From Nephrocerus scutellatus (taxonomy: Eukaryota > Arthropoda > Insecta > Diptera > Pipunculidae), in the NCBI GenBank assembly GCA_947095585.1, contig OX352761.1:137422277-137486276 (forward strand): DNA of 64,000 bases, given 5' to 3'. Positions within the stretch are counted from its first letter, which is position 1. Every line of letters starts with the position of its first letter. Positions 1-12,099 of the stretch are shown piece by piece. The notes under the pieces were generated by a model. The model was not told the origin of the DNA. It saw nothing but the letters and a program-made list of their open reading frames with translations, and did no database searches. A program made the position numbers and the translations under genes.

Positions 1-2555
1 TTTCTCTAAGTTTATTATTTTATAGATCAATCCTTAATTAAGACTTGAATATAGGTCGCACTGGTGAGACATCTTTGTGAGGTGGTTAATCTTAATTGCA
101 GTGAACCTATAAATTCAAAATTACAAATGTTATTTTCACCAGTACATATACAGGCTGTATAGGTATAACATTCTGCTAATTTTGTTATTTGTTTAAAACT
201 TTACATGCATCTTTTTGAGTATTTCCTTTACTATTATACATAAAAACTAAATTTTACATCACTATACAATACAACAAAACGGATTGGATTCTCATTGTGA
301 ATGTGCTCAGCTGCTGGAACCTTAGCTGCTTCAGAGCTCAAAGCTCGACCTAGAAATATTTACATTAAAGTTTACTCACCGCTTTCTAGATATAGATTTT
401 ACTTAGATCTAATAGATTTTCTTAGCTCAAAGTTTGTTCTTTTTATGAATATATTTCTATTCTTTATTTAGTTGAAATGTAGTCAATCGCTAGTTATAAT
501 AAGCTATGTAATCAAATTCACTCACTCAAATGTCTTTCCTTAGGCTTGATTTAACAGAAGAACAAAATGACCATCAAAATTATAGAGAACATAGAAGAAT
601 CGCCCAGATGTCAGATGTCATGTGCAACATGGAACAACACTTGTTTGCTTTTTTGGATTATTCGAAAAGGAATATTCTATTCAAATGACAATATATATAT
701 ATGCGAGCAACAGCAGCTGCTAGCAATTCAGTCCTAGTTAATCCTGTTTTATTTATTAATTCATTTCTTAAATGCACTTTGACTGGTTTTTAATTATGTG
801 CAAATTTTCGGAGTTGCCCGGTTGTTATAACCCAGTAGTTCGAGTGTTGGGTACTGTCCCCGCGTTTATTATTGTTATTATTGTATACCAAAGCAGAACA
901 GCTTACAGAACGAGCGCTATTATTATTATTATTATTATTACTTTGGTTACGTTTTTGGCTGCTCGTTCTATCCGGATGGCCGCCGGACGGTTGGTTGGTT
1001 ATTTGCATAGCAATGCCTGTGTGCTTTAACATGCATCAAAGGATAAGATGAGATGGGGTGCGCTTCTAACATGAAATGAAAAGAAAACACGACTGTTGCA
1101 ACGAGCATCAAGCGATATACATAGAACTTCCATATGGTGCAACATCGTTGTTGTTGGTTCTTATGAAAGGGATCGTCATTTGTAGCCACAAGCAGGAGGT
1201 GTGGGGTTGACCGACCAAACCAGCAAACTTATGCATTGTAAATGGAATTTTCTAATTGAATGACTAATTTAATAATAAGTATCCCTTTTCGGATTATTAA
1301 CAGGTTGATGATTACACTTAATGTTTACCGTAAGTGTTACGGCCGCCGGCCAGTGACGTTAATGTAGCAGCCAAGAATGTTACGCGCTACTACGACTATA
1401 TGTTGCACGCTTCACTGATAAATCGCCTCAAGGGTGTTGCTGTAGCGAACACTCCGTCTAAATTTAGCCAAAGGCTGTATGCACAGGAAACAAGTGTACA
1501 CAGCACATATACTCCTCCACATGTTAAATACATACATAGAAAACATTTGTGTAATCTTTAAAATTTTCTTACAGTGGGGTGTACCTAGAGTTTTCGCTCT
1601 ACGGATCCAGGGTTTAAAATTATTAATAAATTTCTGACTTAAATCACTACACAATACACCTGCAATCATGTAGGGAAGTACGTCCGACTTCCTTCCGTGG
1701 TGGAAATTACATAAGATAAGGCCAAGCTGAGGAGCGGATGTTGTGCTGCTTACACGCTTTGCACTATAAGATGTAATCAAAGGCCACTTTGCATGCTCTG
1801 CAATACTTGAGTTACCAACTACTGTGCAGTGTATGTGTATGGAGTATGTGCCTTAGTTTGGTATTGAAGTAAGTACCGAGGGCAATTACTTTAGCTTCGC
1901 ATCAACCGTTTCAAGTCGTTATAATGTTATGTGTGCATTTCGTGTAAACGTTCCATAACATCAAATTTTGTCGGATGTTCAATGATTATTGAGAATGTAT
2001 ATGAATTTGAGCAGGAAGTAACCTGGCTTAAAAGTGGCCAATACTTGCTGCTATTTCTTTCATGCAGTTGCTGGAAATAAGAAGTTCAGGTTCCTTGTAA
2101 ACGATACAACCTTCATGTGTACATCGTGTGCATGCGAAATTGCAAACAACTCGATTCAAGCTGAATGACACGAGGATATCGTGTGGAATTAATAATCCTG
2201 AACTATGAGTTGGTTGTCTATGTTACTTAAATTAATTAATTGACTACGTTTGATATTAAAGGACTTCCATTAGCTTAGAGACTAACTTACTCGAAATGAT
2301 AATGTTGGCTATAAGCGTAAACGTTTGCCAGAGAATTAGCGATAAATTGCTAATCGTCCTTATCGCAGAGGCAATAGAAGATGATAACATTTGAGATATT
2401 GGCAGATAAATTGAAGTAATTGGGTCATTCACAATAAGAAATGGAAAATGTTATGAAAATACTGAATCTTCCAATAATTACTTTCCCTTGCACTTTAATC
2501 CTTTAAAGAGTAACAAGCTTTTTGAAAAACTTTTATTTAACTTTACTTGACAGAC
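1..2555. other. AT-rich non-coding stretch
   Basis: I see no supported gene here. The stretch is AT-rich with only short open frames that overlap on both strands. An (ATT)n microsatellite lies at 919-940. Several overlapping small frames between 772 and 1780 have no recognisable domain and look like chance openings. Confidence 0.6.
919..940 (+). repeat. (ATT)n microsatellite
   Basis: About seven uninterrupted ATT units. Confidence 0.9.
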
Positions 2556-2559
2556 AAAA

Positions 2560-3360
2560 AGGGGGTCTGTATTTTCGACCAATTTGAGGTCCTTCCATAC
2601 AACCTAGAGAGCTGAAATTTTGTGAGTATCTTAGTCCACAATAGCATTTTCATGTGTGAAACGGGTGATTGTTTAAATCAAGCGATTTTTTTGGTTTTGT
2701 AGGTCTTTTTTAACCACCTTTCGCACGACCTAGAGGGCTCAATGTCAGGGGCCTATTTTAAGATCCCGCTTTTGGCGCGTGTAGCGCGTGTGAAGCGTGG
2801 AAAAAAGAAAATTCTTTGATATAGCCCCGACCTCAAAAACAGATATTTTGGCGATTATTACCAAATCATAAACAACTTTGTGGCATGTTTCGATGTGTAT
2901 GTAAAAGTTTGTACCCGAAAAAAGAAGTGGCGCGTGTGATGGGTTGAAATTTTTATTTTTCGAATTCTTTGAGGCCTTATTTAACCAACTTCCTCACGAC
3001 GTAGAGAGCTAACATTTTGTAACGTCTAGCGTGTGGCACTTGTGATGTCTTGAAATTTTTGTTTTTTCGACTTTTTGATGACCCTTCTAACCAACATCAA
3101 CACGACCTAGAGAGCTGAAATTTTGTAGGTGTCTAAGTCCGAAATAGCATTTTTTATATTCCGAGTATAACGCGTGTCGCGTGTGGCGCGCAATGGTTTA
3201 AAATCGCGCCAATTTCTCGTTTTTTTAAGGTATTTTTTAACCACCTTTCGCACGACCTAGAGAGCTGAAATTTTGTGAGCGACTCAATGTTAAGGGCCCA
3301 TTTCGATATCTCGCTTTTAACGCGTGTGGCGCGTTTGAAGCGTGGAAAAAAGAAAATTAT
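2560..3360 (+). repeat. Degenerate tandem array, CGCGTG-bearing repeat family
   Basis: The array is built from a module that reads roughly: a TTTGAGGTC-like start, TTTAACCACCTT, ACGACCTAGAGAGCTGAAA, a TTTTGTGAGTGTCTAAGTCC-like block, AAATAGCATTTTTATATTCC, then a GC-rich cluster with CGCGTGTCGCGTGTGGCGCG. The ACCTAGAGAG anchor occurs at about 2602, 2728, 2999, 3105 and 3255, giving spacings of 126, 271 (roughly two units), 106 and 150 bp. Units are diverged and some lack the GC cluster. The family recurs at 30.6-31.2 kb and 58.6-59.2 kb. No open frame runs through it and I do not recognise the family. Confidence 0.8.
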
Positions 3361-4810
3361 TTATACGTTTGCTTTTCTAAAAACAAAACGTACCTATAAC
3401 TGAATTAAAAATCTTCTTATCGAATGAAAATGTAAACTTCTCTGTTCCATATATGACCATTATTTTATATCAATCATCATAATGTACTGTCTGAGTACGC
3501 TTAGTTAACATTGGTACTAGTAAAAACGTCACCAGCACCAGATAGGTAGGTACAAACTTCCGCGTTGATGTTACCTAAGATATTTGCCTCATAAGCAGAA
3601 AAACTCTAGAAAGAAAACTTTTTTACATTACATAGCTTATCCATGATAATCTTTAGTTAAAAGGCAACTTATTTCCAAAAAGCAAAGCTCAATATTAAAT
3701 ATTTTATACAAATCCTGCTCAACTTGCCAAACTTACCAACTTACACACAACTGTCGCGCTATCCGTTGTTAACGAATTCCCGCAGAGGAAATTTCCCAAA
3801 CATTTAAACGACACAAATATTTCACACTCAACCACTTTCGTGGTGGAACAACATTTAAAAAAAAATCATAAGGAGTAGACAAGCACCGTTAGCCAAGCGA
3901 CATTGTCTCATCTCTACAAGAAACGTAACAGAAACGCGTTGCTCTATTATTTGGCCAACTTATGTGGTGTCACTTTGCGCTGTTGCGCTTCTATACTGGC
4001 ACCACGCCGAAGACACCCTAAATTCTACTTTGTTTTACCATACCTTGCCAACCAACCACTGCTAAGTGTAATAATTTTATTAACCGAAAATAACACGACA
4101 AGAGCCACTGAAACACCCCCCCGAAGGACAGATGGACAGACAGACGACGGAAACACTTTATAAACTGTCTCAAGGGTATCTTCTGTTGCTGGTTTGTGTG
4201 TTCCACTGGCGTGTAAATTCAAAAAGTTCACCGGTGCGGTGTTGAAGAGTCGACATTTATGGAACCAACTCCCAATCCGATGGTACAACATGTGGTGCGC
4301 AAACTTCGCAAGTGCTGCCTCTTGTGAGGGGGGAATCGAATGCAAATGTATCTCTGCCGCTTATCCTCTGCCGTCTTTAGTGATATTTTCTAAAATTTGT
4401 TACACCTTAAGCATGCGTTGTGTCTCTGTATGTGTGTGTGTGTGTTTGTGGGTACCAATGTATCGATGTGTTTAGTGTCCTTTGCAGTTTGTTAAATGAC
4501 ATGCACGTTCCATGGCCATGGGTTTCTGGGTGAAGTTTAAGGCAAGTTAGTTTAATAGTTTTTTCGACCGACAAAGTGTTGCAAAATTTAATGCAGTTTA
4601 TAGAAACGAGAACAATAGTGACAACATCTGCAACCACAACTGCTACTTTACTGAAACACACGCTTCGACATCACTGTTTATTGAAATTGATTTGGGTTCG
4701 ATTTCCTGCATCGGACAAGCAAAAGTTTTCCTTTTTAATTTTCGCTTACTGCAATTACCATTTGCTTCTTCTGTAAGCTAGAAATTGAGTTACGCTAATA
4801 ACTTTAATTT
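3361..4810. other. Non-coding stretch
   Basis: No gene is supported. The stretch contains a (TG)n run at 4431-4445 and a short C-rich tract near 4110. Small frames on both strands at 3903-4475 overlap each other and carry no recognisable domain. Confidence 0.55.
4431..4445 (+). repeat. (TG)n microsatellite
   Basis: Short dinucleotide run, slightly imperfect downstream. Confidence 0.8.
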
Positions 4811-4925
4811 ATAATCATCATATTTGGCTCTCGCCTGGCCTCTCGCAAAAAAGCTCTCCACCAGTCCCGATTTCGAGCCAATGTCATTCAGCTTGGCACC
4901 CCTAAATTCTGGGCGTCCTTTAAGT
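4811..4925 (-). mobile_element. RTE-type LINE, 3' terminal fragment
   Basis: Read on the minus strand, this fragment encodes a piece resembling TLARNRDWWRAFLREAR and then runs into an ATGATG-type 3' tail. The same C-terminus and tail occur at 20.62, 24.65 and 30.85 kb, which defines the family within the window. Only the last codons and the tail survive, and the stop codon area has diverged. The extreme 5' truncation is typical of incomplete reverse transcription. The family name is inferred from the other copies, which retain reverse transcriptase motifs. Confidence 0.7.
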
Positions 4926-6855
4926 ATCGTGTCCCTATTATTACTTGACAATTAGTTCAACTACATTTGTTAATAGTCAGGCTTTCAAGTAAACTCAACG
5001 TCTCCAAAGTTCAAGCTGCTCTAAAACTTATTTTTTCACTCTTATAGACACAACTTAATATTAACTTTTAAGCCTTCAGATTGTCTGTCTATATAATTTC
5101 CAGTTAAAGGTTAAAAGCTTCTATGTTTTTCCAGTTTATTCTGTCAGCTCAAGTAATAAATTCATACAAATTCGCAAATGTGTGCACTCATCAAGATGCA
5201 CATTAACCATTAATAACCGCATTCGTGAGTGTGTGTTACCTAAAGAATTTACCATCCATACGAGTTAATTTTACATCAAAGGATTCATTTAGAAAAAACC
5301 ATCTTTTTCTAAACACAATTTAAACGAGAACCTCATCGACACTCCCATCACATTGAGAAGGGTCATCTCGATTTTGATTTCAATAAACAGGTGTTATCTG
5401 GGATTTCGCTCGACCGCATCGAACAAAAACAGGAAAACACACTGCTACATCCTTCCTTCCAGCTTCCAGTTCAACCGGTCGGTCGGTCAGTCGAATCGAT
5501 GCGGTCAGATGAGTTATTATCCCAGTTGAATGTCATTTCGAATGCAATCTACTTCGCAATTAAGTAGATGCAGACCGGAGTTCTGGATCCTGTAATTTCC
5601 ATGTACGTGTCCACAGACACTGAACTCATCACTTGCGCACTCAAATGCGCTATGCTTAATGCTAACTGAATGACGACAACCAAAGGCATGTAACACCACT
5701 CACTTCGTAGGTGGTGTTATCCATCTAAGGTAGTTGGTTGCACATAGTGATGGATTGCACAGACTGGTTGACTGCCTCTCCCGGCTGCCGTAGGATCTCA
5801 TTCCGAAACGGAACTTCTATCACACCCCGAAGAGAAGAAAGCTGGTAACTTTCATTGAAAACTCAGTCATCGTCTGGTCATAGTTTGGATCATGTACTCG
5901 CCATTCTCGGATATCAATTCGCACCCACAAGTGCCAATTGCAATTGTAATTCATAGGTGGGGAATATGGTTAAAAAATTGCATCAACAAGTAACAAGAGC
6001 GCCAACCAAAGTTGGCCTACAAGCTACAACTGATGACCAAATCAACAAGGATCTGTCTAAATAGCTACATCGATTTTGTGTAGAATTCAAAAGCCCCCAA
6101 AATGCAATTCTCAATTGAAAAAGGATTTGGTTGCAAATTGCTTTGTGCTGCGACCACTTCAGCACATGATAGGCCACAGGACAAGAACTGGCGTTCAAAC
6201 ACTTGATGCAACTCCTTTCGTTTTCTCGACACTGCATTCACATACAATATGCACAAGGACAAGCAATGAAAGTTCTCTCATGTTTTGCTGACGATGTAAA
6301 AGGAACGTGAGACAAGGCGTAGAGGCGGACAGATGAGTTCTGTCCTCTGGTCGCTGCCGTAGCTATAGTTTCTCCATAGTCCCAGCATAGTTCCTCTTTG
6401 TCAACGACAACGACTTCCGAGTGTACCATTTTAAATCACTTAAGAGCTGCCAGAAATTCACTCGATTGTAAATGACCTTTAATTGCATTTTCGTCGGTTG
6501 AACATTGCACACAAAAGCCGTATTCGGGTCCCAGTTGAGGCATTGCAATTTTGACGACAACAACCACGACGTCGGGAGTCCACATAGTTTTCTCGAATTA
6601 CACAGAATTTTATTGTGGTGATGATAGTCCAGTCTGAGAACAAGTCTGATCAGCGAGCTGTGGGAAACTAGGCAAAGTGGAATCTGCTCAACGTCGTTAA
6701 CAACGACTCAACTCTTTAGTGTAAGCAAATGGTACCATTCCAAATCCATATATTTCCATATATCTATTATCGGTTTTACCTGCTGCTGTTACTTTTGTGA
6801 CGTGAGCGGTAATGTTCTTGATGCATACATATTGCAATGCGCTTTATTCTGCTAT
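4926..6855. other. Non-coding stretch
   Basis: No gene or known repeat is supported here. A short GGTC-type tetranucleotide run lies near 5478. Overlapping small frames at 5983-6563 on both strands have no domain signature. Confidence 0.55.
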
Positions 6856-6882
6856 AAAGACATTCACTTGTCCAGTAAAAAC
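6856..6882 (+). repeat. Left direct repeat flanking the hairpin-rich insert
   Basis: The block cttgtccagtaaaaac (6867-6882) recurs exactly at 7673-7688. The similarity extends upstream through aaagacatt, interrupted by CA here versus T in the other copy. The pair is best explained as a target-site duplication. Confidence 0.8.
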
Positions 6883-7672
6883 TCCCCCGAGGGGGCCGCT
6901 GTATCTTACTTAGGTGTCTGGTTATTATAAGTTTGATACTTGGTCTTACTCGGTAGATTATAGTGGCAGGGGGCTAGTGCTTAGAGTCTCAAGCACGGGC
7001 ACTGTCTAAGAACGAAGCGCCCCTACCGTACATACTGCAGGCGGTAGTGCTCGGGATAGTTTCTATCCCGGGCGGCCTAGGGCTTGAAACCACCCTAGTG
7101 TCAAATGATAGGATACGAGGTTCCGGACGAATGTGCTGCCAGGGTCTGCTTTTGCAATCGCCCAGGCACTCATTCTGAAAGAGCTGAGTCCCTTGATGGC
7201 AGATCTCACCAAGGTCGCGTTGGTACTACGGGGGTTGGATGCCCACAGACAAGGTTTAATCTCCTCGGAGGTTTACAATAACTGAGTCTGGGCCAACCTT
7301 TGGTTGAGGTCCAGTTATTCTGGCTTTGGCCTACGTAGTGGCTGTGGTTTACTACCCAAATGCGGGTAGAACACTAGCATGGTAACATCAGTATGGTGGA
7401 CTGATGTTGCCAAAAATCTTTGGAACATCAGAAGACCGTCCTGATGTTACCGGTGCGATGATGCGTTCTCTGTGGAGTTGCATAGATCAACCGGTTGTCG
7501 ATGACACCAGAGATCGGCAGGGACTTAAGATAGGTCCTGCTCTAACCATTGAGTTAATACTGGCACATCAGTCTATGATGGACGTTGATTGTCGTATAAC
7601 TAATCCACGTCCGAAGAGGACCGTGGGGTAAACCATTCACTGGAGGAATCCACGTAAATCCAAAAGACATTT
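6883..7672 (+). mobile_element. Hairpin-rich insert, unrecognised (possible non-autonomous retroelement)
   Basis: About 790 bp flanked by a 16-bp exact direct repeat, with higher GC than the surroundings. The + strand contains many short perfect stems spread through the body: 6884-6888/6891-6895, 6977-6982/6991-6996, 7052-7059/7063-7070, 7077-7082/7093-7098, 7208-7212/7220-7224, 7277-7284/7312-7319 (with 7294-7298/7302-7306 nested), 7352-7357/7364-7369, 7381-7391/7401-7411, 7422-7431/7441-7451, 7566-7570/7576-7580 and 7605-7612/7618-7626. The longest open frame (7404-7631, 75 codons) has no recognisable domain. I see no terminal inverted repeats, A/B-box promoter or long poly(A). The flanking duplication fits target-primed reverse transcription, so a short, internally deleted LINE derivative or structured SINE-like element is the leading guess. 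Orientation is uncertain, since stems read equally on either strand. Confidence 0.6.
7381..7451 (+). other. Tandem pair of near-identical hairpins
   Basis: Stem 1 is ggtaacatcag (7381-7391) with ctgatgttgcc (7401-7411): 11 pairs including one G-T, loop of 9. Stem 2 is ggaacatcag (7422-7431) with ctgatgttacc (7441-7451): ten pairs with one bulged base, loop of 9. The two stems share sequence but have different loops. They lie 10 bp apart inside the hairpin-rich insert. Confidence 0.85.
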
Positions 7673-7688
7673 CTTGTCCAGTAAAAAC
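7673..7688 (+). repeat. Right direct repeat flanking the hairpin-rich insert
   Basis: This is an exact 16-bp copy of 6867-6882. With the upstream aaagacatt block (7663-7671) it forms a nearly 26-bp duplication of the left flank. Confidence 0.8.
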
Positions 7689-7920
7689 AAACATTAACAA
7701 GACCATGAACAACCAAACGCACTCAAGCGCATGCACCAAGAAACAAGCTGGCTATACTATATGAGTGAATATTAGTTTTGAATATTGTGCAGTCTGGCTA
7801 ACAGTGGGTGTATATTTACTTCTATCAACTACTATGCGCATCACTTTAACCACATTAAATTAAGAAGAGGATGGGCTCATAAATGAACTTGGCGTAGGGC
7901 AGCGACGTCAACCTTAATAT

Positions 7921-8389
7921 TGTTACGAAATTTAGGCTTTCTAGAGTTCGTAATACACAGATTTTGCAGCAAAAAAACACAATGCAAGTTCTTTAATTCA
8001 CAAATCACAACTTTAATTAAAAAAAAAATGAAAATTTTACAAATTACACTGGTGATTATTTATTATTTACACAAAACACTAATATTCAATAAGGCAGTAG
8101 CTCTATCTACTTGTAACTACTCTGGTTGAATTCCAAATTATAACTAACTTAACATCGACTTAGTTCCCAAAATTTAAAAATGTAACACAATAATAAAAAT
8201 AATAATGTGACTCAAAATCGCGACACAAAATTTTTTTAACACCGTACTTAATTTAATCCTCACCGCGCCGCTAAAGAAATGGGTCAGTAAGGTATGAGGG
8301 ACAGCAGGACAACGCCTCTTCTTTTAGCTTTTGCTGGATCTAAACGGTGTCTTGGGGGTGAAGGTCGGTGGGTAACGCCGGGGTTAACA
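7921..8389 (+). mobile_element. Candidate solo LTR (uncertain)
   Basis: The segment begins TGTTACGAAATTT and ends GGGTTAACA, so it has a 5-bp terminal inverted pair TGTTA/TAACA of the TG...CA type. It is flanked by aatat on the left and aatag on the right, a 5-bp near-duplication with one mismatch. Its first ~80 bp reappear at 54919-54996, which shows that this is a dispersed repeat whose boundary lies at the same TGT. No retrotransposon coding sequence adjoins. An LTR left after recombination is a reasonable reading, but a different repeat class is possible. Confidence 0.45.
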
Positions 8390-11300
8390 AATAGTCATTT
8401 TATAAAGCATCTATAACGTTTTATATTGGATATGAGCTTTCCAATTATAGTGAAGTATTTTATAATGTAACATTTTATAAATTTCTAAGATTAGTCGAAC
8501 AGACAAAAGTGAAATGCAATGACAACGAAATAGCTACAAATAATCAAACTGTTAAAAAAATTATTCCAACGTTCACTACTCGAAAAATCTTTTTAAATTT
8601 TGCTCAAACCAATTGAGGAAATCGACTCCATATCCACAAATTCTCCCAATCCATTAATCTTCTTTATTTAACGAAATTGATTCTTTTATGGAAGCTAACA
8701 ATGATATCCCTATTCTGATAACGTACCGAAACACAACAAAAAACAATACCATGACAACCTGATCTGGACAAAAGAGAAGAAAACACGGAAAAACCGAAAC
8801 TAAAACATCCAATCCAACATGCTGGATAACTTTCACGCGAATAGTCGGAATTTAGTTCAGTTGAAGTGAAATTTCCGACAAACAAAAAAACCAAAATCTC
8901 TATTTTCACCCGTCGTTCTTTGTCCTAACAGCAGCATAATCATGAACAAGCATCACGTTTCGTATAGTTGACGACCGCGACGTTCCACATACGCCATGTA
9001 GTCCTATTACCATATCCGACCAGAATTTGTCCATACGAGCAATTGCATGTAATGTGAATGTAACGCGGTACGTAATGCACGTAAGGACTCTTTTTTGTTC
9101 TACAACGGCACGGTTATTGTCGGTTACTATATCGCTCCAACCAACTCAATAAGGATCATACATACCAATAAATAGATGTGCAGATGGTGATAGTGCGCGC
9201 TGGTGCCAGTAAAATATACGACTACTTGTCGACCCTCTGGGATAGAGAATTGCTCCCTCTGTTCCCAATCATTCAAAAATCATAGTTCAACTGCATGTTG
9301 GGACTTCTCCAGCGTTTGTTATGGTATCAAATGCAGGCTTTTGGCTTGAATTTTTTTGTTCCTTTTTTAGGTTTCGATAGAGAGACAACTACGACTAAGA
9401 CACGAATTGTCGAGGGTACTCTTACTGAATGCACTTTGCAATGGTCGGCATCCGTTTTGTATCTATGTTCCTGTTGAATGTTGAATACTTTTTTAGTGCT
9501 GTAATACGTTGACTTGGAATGAGTTGTACTGAAAAAGAAGCATTTTTTGTCACAACAACTGACCAGAAAAGCTATAGGAAATCTAAACGAAACGTTGATT
9601 TTGTGACTACAAAAACTGGATACAAAAAGAGAAATTAATGCTTAACAGCGAATTGAAGTCGCATCAACTATGGTAGGAAAAGTTAATCTTAATTTGACAA
9701 TTCGTTTACCAATGATAAATCCCGCAGACCAAGATAAGAAAACCTGTATAAGAAAGTAAAAACTTTATAAACCGCTTGAATCCGTAATAGCCTTGCGTTA
9801 CAGACTTGTTTCGCAGAACAAAATCTCCTACGGTCTCATGCGTCAAAATACTCGTATTAGAGTATTAGTTATGACTTGGAGAAATTGGTGGGATTTATGT
9901 TTTTATCCACACCTAGTTTGTTTAGTGATTTTCACATCCAAAGGATAAAATTCACCAAGCGAGTGTAATCCTTTGCCAACTAACATTGTCACGTGTCGTC
10001 AGTTTTCAGTAACCACTTGATTCTGAGTTGAAATAAATAACATTGTGTGCTAAGCTATCCACAGTTGTGCTGCACTGCAATAATGGACTATCATTTCAAA
10101 TGCACTCAGGCTAAGTATAAACCATAAACCATCACGCAGTGCATTGTTTTTCGCTGGCTTATTTGTGACACAGGTAATTCCCAGTGAAACGAGTAAATGA
10201 TACTATTAATCTGCGATTAAAATAATTCGGTGATATCGCTCACACTCCCATTATAGCGGATTATCATCATAATCTTGTAAGATAAATATCTCAGACAGCA
10301 TAATACAATTACGAAATGAATCACTTCCGTCGTCAGTTTGTTTGTAATTTAAGAGAAGACAACCGCAAAATCACCTTTCGTTTCATACTAATAAATTTGT
10401 TTCTTGTCAGTTTCGTGTATGCAGGACTTGATATATATAATTCTCGTTCATTTGTCATTTCGGCTATAAAACAAATCCTGAGATATAGTGTACAAAGCAA
10501 CCTGACATAAAAGCACAAGAACTCACAAACTTACCTCGATGAATCGTTTTGATTGTTTGTAACAATACGACGTCAACTGCAAGCGGTAAAAGTCAACGCG
10601 TCAGTCATTTTAAGCAAACGCCAGCATTCATCTGACCGATCTCGACGAAGCAAGCAAACAATTGAAAATCCTCAAGCGACCGCATTATAACTTCCTGACA
10701 AATGTAATCTGAGGTAAATCTCCAAGAAGTTTGCAGCGTCCCATTGGCATCTTGAGATTTGCTTTGCCATCTCTTAGAGAAATACACTGAGCGAAATTAT
10801 TTTCTTTTTTATCAGACAGTTTTACAAGAATTTCTGCTATGATTTTTCATTTTCTATTTACAACAAACGGACGGATAAAAAAGTGATTGAAAAAGATATT
10901 GCCTAATATTTTGAAACTAGAAAAATCATCCGAGTTGTACTGAAGTGACTGTGACTCTGTAACATATATTTTCCATAATTTTTCTGAGTGCATGCCATAG
11001 AATCCAAAGGATGAAATTTTCTTAAAGATGATTCCCCATGTACTAGTTGCGACTTACCTCAAAGTGTTGCTCCTCATCCAATGGCATTCTCGTCGTCTTC
11101 AGGTGCTTAGAGTTCATTATTATTGTATGAATAGGGATCAGGATGATTTGTTAACATTTCCAAATGTAGTTGGTTGTGCTTGCAGCTTAATGCTTCCATT
11201 CTATCAAGTTGGGACTTAGTCAGCAGCCAGTTGCATTCATGGAATTAGGAAATTACTCTCATACATCACATCAAGGTGAATGTGATTATGAATTATTAGT

Positions 11301-11930
11301 AGTAAATTTCATTTTAAGTCATCAGCAGTAAAAGTCGTTATGTCATCTCATATCTCTGGTCGTCATCACCATCACCATATGCTCCGTGTCCTACTTACGA
11401 CAACGCTTCACCATCAATAACGCATGGCGTAGTCCTAATCCAAAGCGTTTCACATTACCTGTAATGAAATGTGTGTGGTTACGGATTTTAGTGTATTTAC
11501 CTGCTATTTGAAGATATTATATATATAATATAAAAGGCTGATATTTATGAATATCTTCTGCAGGACAATTAACCTTCCTCTAGTCAATTAACTTAAAATG
11601 ACCAAATCAATTTAACTGAGTAATTGTTTTCATATTTCATATCGGAAAGCAAACCATCAGATGTCGTTGAATTAATTGTTTGTTGCCTGCTGGAATACTT
11701 AACGGCACAAATCAATCGAAGTGCTTCAATAATAATGCACAGAAAAAAAACATTAAAGAAAATAAACAAACAAATACGAGGGTAGAGTGATAAGTACTTG
11801 GTTATTAATTAAATTCAACGCTATTTTTTCCTTTTAAAGACCACTGTTGAATTTTCAGCCATCAGCTGGAAAGGTAAGAGACATAATCCACATTGAGTAT
11901 CTTGAAAGGAAAAGAACAATAGCTGCCGAT
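8390..11930. other. Non-coding stretch
   Basis: No gene, RNA or known repeat could be supported in these 3.5 kb. Open frames stay under 82 codons and lack recognisable domains. A short AT-only palindromic segment lies near 11517-11531. Confidence 0.55.
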
Positions 11931-11934
11931 TATT

Positions 11935-12025
11935 ATTCCATAAGGTTGAGGTGGATATCAGTGAAACTGACACACTAAGACCATTAATGGTCCATAGTGA
12001 TATATTCAAATAAGTTTCAAGACAA
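11935..12025 (-). mobile_element. R1/I-type LINE 3' UTR fragment
   Basis: Read on the minus strand this contains TATCACTATGGACCAT followed by TAATGGTC and a CCTCAACC-type tail. The same arrangement (TATCACAATGGACCATC, then CCTAACC repeats) lies just downstream of the RNase H pseudogene at 50.7 kb. It is probably a 5'-truncated LINE tail. The match is short and diverged. Confidence 0.45.
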
Positions 12026-12099
12026 TTTAAAGAAGAAAGAAAATACATTTGGAAAAAAAAACTTTCTCTTCCATCAAAGCAATTCCCACTCCGTAAAAG

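Noticed and set aside
2560..3360. CRISPR array
   Set aside because: Units are diverged, periods vary from 106 to 150 bp, and there are no identical short repeats with unique spacers; the sequence is eukaryotic.
4250..4290. A Jockey C-terminal remnant (RHLWNQLPIRW on the + strand)
   Set aside because: It resembles RLWNxLP, but the VFPxxYDxxxFK continuation and other flanking motifs are missing.
6883..7020. An HDV-like self-cleaving ribozyme at the 5' end of the hairpin-rich insert
   Set aside because: LINE 5' ends can carry such ribozymes, so I tried to pair GGGGGCC at the start. The only partner (GCCCCT near 7017) lies over 120 bases away, and I could not find the P3/P1.1 arrangement.
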